Shown one piece after another: positions 6,730-12,800 of a DNA stretch of 12,800 bases (its first letter is position 1; every line of letters starts with the position of its first letter). This stretch comes from Bacteroidota bacterium (lineage in GTDB: Bacteria; Bacteroidota; Rhodothermia; Rhodothermales; UBA10348). The notes under the pieces are model-generated. The model worked only from the letters and a program-made list of their open reading frames with translations. It searched no databases and was not told the origin of the DNA. Made by a program: the position numbers and the translations under genes. The stretch lies in contig JAHEEH010000012.1 of the NCBI GenBank assembly GCA_024640835.1, positions 1-12,800 of the forward strand, read 5' to 3'.

Positions 6730-7626
6730 ATGCTTCCACGCGCCGTCGAACTCTGCGAAGTGGGGCCGAGGGACGGCTTCCAGTTCGAGACGAAGCCCAT
6801 TCCGACCGACCGGAAGATCCGGATCATCCGGGCGTTGGGGGCCGCCGGCCTGCGACGGATCCAGGCCGTCTCGTTCGTGCACCCGGACCGCGTTCCGCAG
6901 ATGGCGGACGCCGAACGGGTCGTCGAGGCGCTCCCGACCGACGGGCCGACGGTCTTCAGCGGCCTCGCCCTGAACCTCCGCGGAGTGGTCCGGGCGGCGG
7001 ATTCCGGCCTGCGGGCGGTGGACCTGTCCATCGCGACGAACGAGACCCACGCGCGGGACAACGCCAACATGACCGTGGCCGACGGCGTGGATCGGGCGTC
7101 GGAGATGATCGACCGGGCGCGGAGCCTGGGGCTTTCCGTCCAGATCGGATTGCAGACCGTCTTCGGGTACGGCGAGCCGGGCGACACGCCCCTCGACTTC
7201 GTGCTGGACCTCGTCGCGACGTTCGCCCGTGCGGGAATCGAGTCCCTGTCACTGGCCGACTCGACCGGTCTGGCCGGACCGGTGGACGTGCGGCGCGTGG
7301 TCCGCGCGGTCCGTGGCGCAGCGCCCGGCGTGGATCTCGTGCTCCACCTCCACGACACCCGGGGCCTGGGCCTCGCGAACGTCGCGGCCGCCCTCGAGGA
7401 GGGCGTGCAGCGCTTCGACACGTCACTGGGTGGACTGGGCGGATGCCCGTTCATTCCGGGCGCCACAGGCAACATTCCGACCGAGGATACGCTGTGGCTC
7501 ATGGAGCGCCTCGGCGTCCCGACCGGAGTGGACCGGGAGGCCGTATCGGCGGTCACGCGGGACGTGGCCGAATTCCTCGGGCGGACCCTTCCGGGCCGCC
7601 TCTACCGTCTCGGGCCGGCCGGCTGA
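6730..7626 (+). CDS. Hydroxymethylglutaryl-CoA lyase-type DRE-TIM enzyme
   Basis: HMG-CoA lyase cleaves HMG-CoA to acetyl-CoA and acetoacetate, the last step of leucine breakdown; cytosolic in bacteria. The 298-residue protein is a single TIM barrel of normal length. EVGPRDGFQ (10-18) carries the catalytic R14 and metal ligand D15. HLHDTRG (206-212) supplies the metal-binding H206 and H208. GGCPFIPGATGN (237-248) holds the active-site loop cysteine C239 and N248, matching the GGCP...GATGN signature that separates HMG-CoA lyases from isopropylmalate and homocitrate synthases. F17 replaces the usual leucine of RDGLQ. ATG 6730 starts the protein just before strand 1; longer in-frame reading upstream would be antisense to the peptidase gene. 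No Shine-Dalgarno is visible. No liu or mcc leucine-degradation gene is nearby. A lyase or synthase acting on a related hydroxyacyl-CoA is the main alternative. Confidence 0.87.
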   Translation: MLPRAVELCEVGPRDGFQFETKPIPTDRKIRIIRALGAAGLRRIQAVSFVHPDRVPQMADAERVVEALPTDGPTVFSGLALNLRGVVRAADSGLRAVDLSIATNETHARDNANMTVADGVDRASEMIDRARSLGLSVQIGLQTVFGYGEPGDTPLDFVLDLVATFARAGIESLSLADSTGLAGPVDVRRVVRAVRGAAPGVDLVLHLHDTRGLGLANVAAALEEGVQRFDTSLGGLGGCPFIPGATGNIPTEDTLWLMERLGVPTGVDREAVSAVTRDVAEFLGRTLPGRLYRLGPAG

Positions 7627-7641
7627 CGCGGTCGCGGAGCG

Positions 7642-7645
<4 letters not shown>
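7623..7645. terminator. Stem-loop spanning both stop codons of convergent genes
   Basis: CTGACGC (7623-7629) and GCGTCAG (7639-7645) are perfect 7-bp arms around a 9-base loop. The left arm contains the lyase stop TGA (7624-7626) and the right arm contains the gcvP stop (7642-7644, minus strand). A symmetric hairpin here could act as a two-way 3' end for both mRNAs. There is no T tract on either side, so intrinsic termination is unproven. Confidence 0.4.
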
Positions 7646-10509
<2,864 letters not shown>

Positions 10510-10542
10510 GGTGGAGTTCCGGGAGGATTCGTGCCTGTGAAC

Positions 10543-10555
10543 GCCGTCCGACGGC
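10543..10555. repeat. GCCGTC-C-GACGGC inverted repeat upstream of gcvP
   Basis: Six-base perfect arms around one base, 34 bp before the gcvP ATG in the rnc-gcvP gap. It may be an operator for gcvP. The sequence is GC-only in the arms and could be chance. Confidence 0.25.
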
Positions 10556-10571
10556 CGATGTCCTGGCGGAT

Positions 10572-10592
10572 CGTTCAATTTTGATTGAAACG
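10572..10592. promoter_or_regulatory. AT-rich inverted repeat between rnc and gcvP
   Basis: TTCAAT (10574-10579) and ATTGAA (10584-10589) flank TTTG, and CG/CG extend the stem past one bulged A (10590). It is one of the most AT-rich stretches in the window. It lies 10 bp past the rnc stop and 64 bp before the gcvP ATG. It may be a hairpin ending rnc transcription or an operator or promoter-melting element for gcvP. No T tract follows on the minus strand, which weakens the terminator reading. Confidence 0.4.
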
Positions 10593-10602
10593 GTGCGGGT
10601 CC

Positions 10603-11355
10603 TCAGTCGGCGTTGCGGAGGGCGCGGAGCGCCGCCGCCGCGGCTCGCTGTCCCGCGATCTTCTTGCTCGGGCCGGTCCCTTCTCCGAGCGGCTCGTCAC
10701 GGATCACCACGTGGACCGTGAACTCGCGATCGTGCCCCGGCCCTTCCTCGCCCGCGACCTCGTACCGGGGCTGGGGCCATCCCCTGGCCTGGGCGTATTC
10801 GAGCAGCAGGCTCTTGTGGTTGTCCTCCCGACTGGCGAGCGAGTCGAGGTCGAGGGGCTCCAGAAGCCGGCTTTCCACGAATCGCCGGGCCGCATCCGCA
10901 CCCTGGTCCAGGTACACCGCCCCGATGAGGGCCTCCATGGCGTCGGAGAGGATGTTCATGTTCGAATGCCCGCGAGCCTGCTTCATGTTGTCCGACAGGA
11001 GCACGAGTCGGCCAAGTCCTACGGCGTCGGCCCGGATGGCCAGTGCACGGGCATTCACGAGTTTCGCCCGCAGCCGGGTGAGAAAACCCTCGTCCTCGTC
11101 CGGGTAGCGCAGGTACAGGTATTCGGCCGTCACGAGGCCCAGGACCGCGTCACCCAGGAATTCGAGGCGCTCGTTGGAGTCCTCCGACGGATCGGAGGCG
11201 TCGCGCAGGATGGAGCGGTGCTTCATGGCCTGCACGTACAGCTCGAAGCGCTCGACGGGCTCGCCCGTGATCCGCCGGATATCCTCCGCGGACAGGCCGT
11301 GCGAACGGCGGGTCGTAAGCAGTCGGGAGAGCGAACGGCGCAGGAATTCGAACAT
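10603..11355 (-). CDS. rnc: Ribonuclease III
   Basis: Double-strand-specific endoribonuclease that processes rRNA precursors and structured mRNAs in the cytoplasm as a homodimer. The 250-residue protein has the catalytic domain at about 22-165 with signature NERLEFLGDAVL (61-72). The Mg-binding residues are all present: E62, E65, D69, and D138 and E141 in SDAMEALIGAVYLD. A double-stranded-RNA-binding domain follows (about 178-249), from NHKSLLLEYAQ to GPSKKIAGQRAAAAALRAL. An Arg-rich N-terminal extension (1-20, RRSLSRLLTTRRS) makes it about 24 residues longer than the E. coli enzyme. It is upstream of gcvP on the same strand and divergent from the aldehyde dehydrogenase gene. It is not beside acpP-fabF, with which rnc is often linked. 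No Shine-Dalgarno precedes ATG 11355; a -10-like TATCTT ends only six bases before it. Confidence 0.97.
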   Translation of the reverse strand: MFEFLRRSLSRLLTTRRSHGLSAEDIRRITGEPVERFELYVQAMKHRSILRDASDPSEDSNERLEFLGDAVLGLVTAEYLYLRYPDEDEGFLTRLRAKLVNARALAIRADAVGLGRLVLLSDNMKQARGHSNMNILSDAMEALIGAVYLDQGADAARRFVESRLLEPLDLDSLASREDNHKSLLLEYAQARGWPQPRYEVAGEEGPGHDREFTVHVVIRDEPLGEGTGPSKKIAGQRAAAAALRALRNAD

Positions 11356-11361
11356 GGGCGA

Positions 11362-11367
11362 AAGATA
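11362..11367 (-). promoter_or_regulatory. Possible -10 element for rnc, leaderless mRNA
   Basis: On the minus strand TATCTT is followed by six bases and then the rnc ATG, so transcription from it would start at or next to the A of the start codon. TATCTTTC also resembles the TAnnTTTG -7 element of Bacteroidota. I see no convincing upstream -33/-35 element, so this is tentative. Confidence 0.3.
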
Positions 11368-11372
11368 CGGGA

Positions 11373-11402
11373 GGGGCGTGGCCCCGTGGAGGGGGAAGCC
11401 CC
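11373..11402. repeat. Two short GC hairpins in the rnc/aldehyde dehydrogenase divergent gap
   Basis: GGGGC-GTG-GCCCC (11373-11385) and GGGG-AAG-CCCC (11392-11402) lie side by side between the divergent genes. They may be regulatory dyads; simple GC-run pairing is an equally good explanation. Confidence 0.2.
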
Positions 11403-11448
11403 GCTTTCATGCGACTCGCGCAGGCGCTAGCATGCTCGGGTCGTCGGC

Positions 11449-11455
11449 AAGGAGG
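11449..11455 (+). promoter_or_regulatory. Shine-Dalgarno AAGGAGG for the aldehyde dehydrogenase
   Basis: A clear AAGGAGG lies 8 bases before ATG 11464 and only 2 bases before the in-frame ATG 11458, so spacing favours 11464 as the start. It is the only strong Shine-Dalgarno seen before any gene in the window. Confidence 0.7.
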
Positions 11456-11463
11456 CAATGACC

Positions 11464-12800
11464 ATGACCGTCCGCTCCATCAATCCCTTCACTGCGTCCG
11501 AGATCGCCCGGTATGCCGTGCTCGAAGAGGCCGACCTGCGTACGCGGCTCGAGGCCGCCGACCGGGCATTCGCCCGGCATCGCGTCACGGCGATGGAGGT
11601 CCGGTCCGGGAAGATGCACCGCGTAGCCGACGCGCTCGAGGAGGAGGCGGATCGATGGGCCGCGCTCATGACCTCGGAAATGGGCAAGCCCGTTTCGCAG
11701 GCCCTGGCGGAAGCCCGCAAATGCGCCTGGGTGTGCCGATGGTACGCGGACCGGGCACCCGCGCTGCTCGCGGACGATCCCGTCGAAACGGACGCCTGGA
11801 AAAGCTTCGTGGCGTTCGAGCCGCTCGGCCCCGTGCTGGCCGTGATGCCGTGGAATTTCCCGTTCTGGCAGGTCTTCCGGTTCGCGGCACCGGCCCTCAT
11901 GGCGGGCAACGTCGGTCTGCTGAAGCACGCATCGAACGTTTCGGGCTGCGCCCTCGCCATCGAGGAGATATTCCGAGCGGGCGGGTTCGACGACGACGAA
12001 TTCCAGACGCTGGTCATCCCGTCCTCCATGGTGGCCCGGGTCATCGAGGACGACCGGGTGCGCGCCGCCACGGTCACCGGGAGCGACGGGGCCGGTCGCG
12101 CCGTCGCGGGGGCCGCCGGGCGCTGCATCAAGCCGTCGGTCCTGGAACTCGGCGGCTCCGATCCGTTCGTGGTGCTGGCCGACGCGGACCTGGACGCAGC
12201 GGCCCGGATCGCCGTGACCGCCCGGATGCAGAACAACGGGCAGAGCTGTATCGCCGCCAAGCGGTTCATCGTGGAGCGGAACGTTCTGGATCCGTTCACC
12301 CGGAGGTTCTGCGACGAGGTCCGCAGGCTCTCGGTAGGGGATCCCATGGATCCGGCGACCGACGTCGGCCCTCTCGCGCGGGAGGACCTGCTGGTCGAGG
12401 TGGTGGACCAGGTGGAGCGTGCGGTGCGCGGCGGAGCGGAGGTGCTGGTCGGCGGGCGACGGGGGGAGGGCCCCGGGTACTTCTACGAGCCGACGGTGCT
12501 GGGTGCGGTGGGAGAGGATTCGGTGGCGTTCCGCGAGGAGATATTCGGTCCGGTGGCGTCGGTCGTCCCGGCCGAGGATGCGGACGACGCCCTGCGGCTC
12601 GCCAACCGCACGCCGTTCGGCCTCGGCGGGGCGGTCTTCACGTCCGACGCGGAACGAGGCGAGCGGTTTGCCCGCGGAATGCAGGTGGGGTGCGCCTTCG
12701 TGAACGGCATGGTGAAGAGCGATCCGCGCCTTCCGTTCGGCGGCGTGAAGGACTCGGGCTACGGCCGCGAACTGGCGGGGTTCGGCATCCGTGCCTTCGT
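11464..12800 (+). CDS. sad: Succinate-semialdehyde dehydrogenase, Sad/YneI type (3' end cut by window)
   Basis: NAD(P)+-dependent oxidation of succinate semialdehyde to succinate, the last step of GABA and related breakdown. The 445 residues present follow E. coli Sad (462 aa) closely from end to end. TSEMGKP is near the N-terminus, then PLGPVLAVMPWNFPFWQVFR with oxyanion N131, and LLKHASN with cofactor-site K154. VLELGGSDPF carries general base E228, and NNGQSCIAAKRF carries nucleophile C262. EEIFGPV and LPFGGVKDSGYGREL follow. The window ends about 15-17 codons before the expected stop. Start ATG 11464 is set by Shine-Dalgarno spacing; ATG 11458 in the same frame is the alternative. The gene is divergent from rnc across about 100 bp. 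No gabT or gabP is visible. The KHASN and LELGGSDP versions of the motifs favour Sad over GabD; exact aldehyde specificity is not certain. Confidence 0.92.
   Translation, partial: MTVRSINPFTASEIARYAVLEEADLRTRLEAADRAFARHRVTAMEVRSGKMHRVADALEEEADRWAALMTSEMGKPVSQALAEARKCAWVCRWYADRAPALLADDPVETDAWKSFVAFEPLGPVLAVMPWNFPFWQVFRFAAPALMAGNVGLLKHASNVSGCALAIEEIFRAGGFDDDEFQTLVIPSSMVARVIEDDRVRAATVTGSDGAGRAVAGAAGRCIKPSVLELGGSDPFVVLADADLDAAARIAVTARMQNNGQSCIAAKRFIVERNVLDPFTRRFCDEVRRLSVGDPMDPATDVGPLAREDLLVEVVDQVERAVRGGAEVLVGGRRGEGPGYFYEPTVLGAVGEDSVAFREEIFGPVASVVPAEDADDALRLANRTPFGLGGAVFTSDAERGERFARGMQVGCAFVNGMVKSDPRLPFGGVKDSGYGRELAGFGIRAF

Noticed and set aside
6628-7050. A 141-codon N-terminal extension of the M1 peptidase
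   Set aside because: It is antisense to the lyase gene, and a clean signal peptide begins at the ATG at 6627.
10510-10578. A TTG start adding 23 residues to GcvP
   Set aside because: The extra residues do not match the P-protein family, the codon is TTG, and it lies inside an inverted repeat; ATG 10509 gives the standard length.
10510-10602. A glycine riboswitch upstream of gcvP
   Set aside because: The gap is only 93 bp, too short for the usual tandem aptamer, and I could not find the conserved core; only short dyads are visible.

Overview
The window is high-GC bacterial chromosome, densely packed with housekeeping and central-metabolism genes. I see no phage, transposon, CRISPR array, tRNA or rRNA. 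The gene families and the near-absence of Shine-Dalgarno sequences fit a high-GC member of the Bacteroidota/Rhodothermota (FCB) side of the tree. Of the eight starts whose upstream sequence is visible, only the aldehyde dehydrogenase at the right end has a clear AAGGAGG. This placement is an inference; Gemmatimonadota or another high-GC lineage is not excluded.

Layout, left to right. (1) rpoN, sigma-54 (2-1477, +), complete or within a codon or two of complete at the window edge. (2) A 498-residue class V PLP enzyme of the cysteine-desulfurase type (1548-3044, +), with a Cys-x-Cys in the catalytic loop. (3) A 276-bp regulatory-looking gap (3045-3320) holding a near-consensus sigma-54 -24/-12 promoter with three inverted repeats upstream at about 41-42 bp spacing. 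It leads into a small unrecognised gene (3321-3623, +) that ends at a strong hairpin. (4) On the minus strand, a secreted M1-family metallopeptidase (6627-4636) followed 12 bp later by a six-helix membrane protein (4623-3739), probably one transcription unit. (5) Divergent from the peptidase, an HMG-CoA-lyase-type DRE-TIM enzyme (6730-7626, +). (6) Converging on it, a minus-strand unit of rnc (RNase III, 11355-10603) followed by gcvP (glycine decarboxylase P-protein, 10509-7642). (7) Divergent from rnc, a Sad/YneI-type succinate-semialdehyde dehydrogenase (11464 onward, +) cut by the window end.

The metabolic genes fit amino-acid catabolism: HMG-CoA lyase acts at the end of leucine breakdown, GcvP in glycine cleavage, and Sad in GABA/succinate semialdehyde oxidation. 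They do not form one pathway or one operon.

The part most worth following is the sigma-54 promoter with its upstream repeats and orphan target gene, lying 1.8 kb downstream of rpoN itself. Nothing here looks like a defence system, a biosynthetic cluster or a mobile element.
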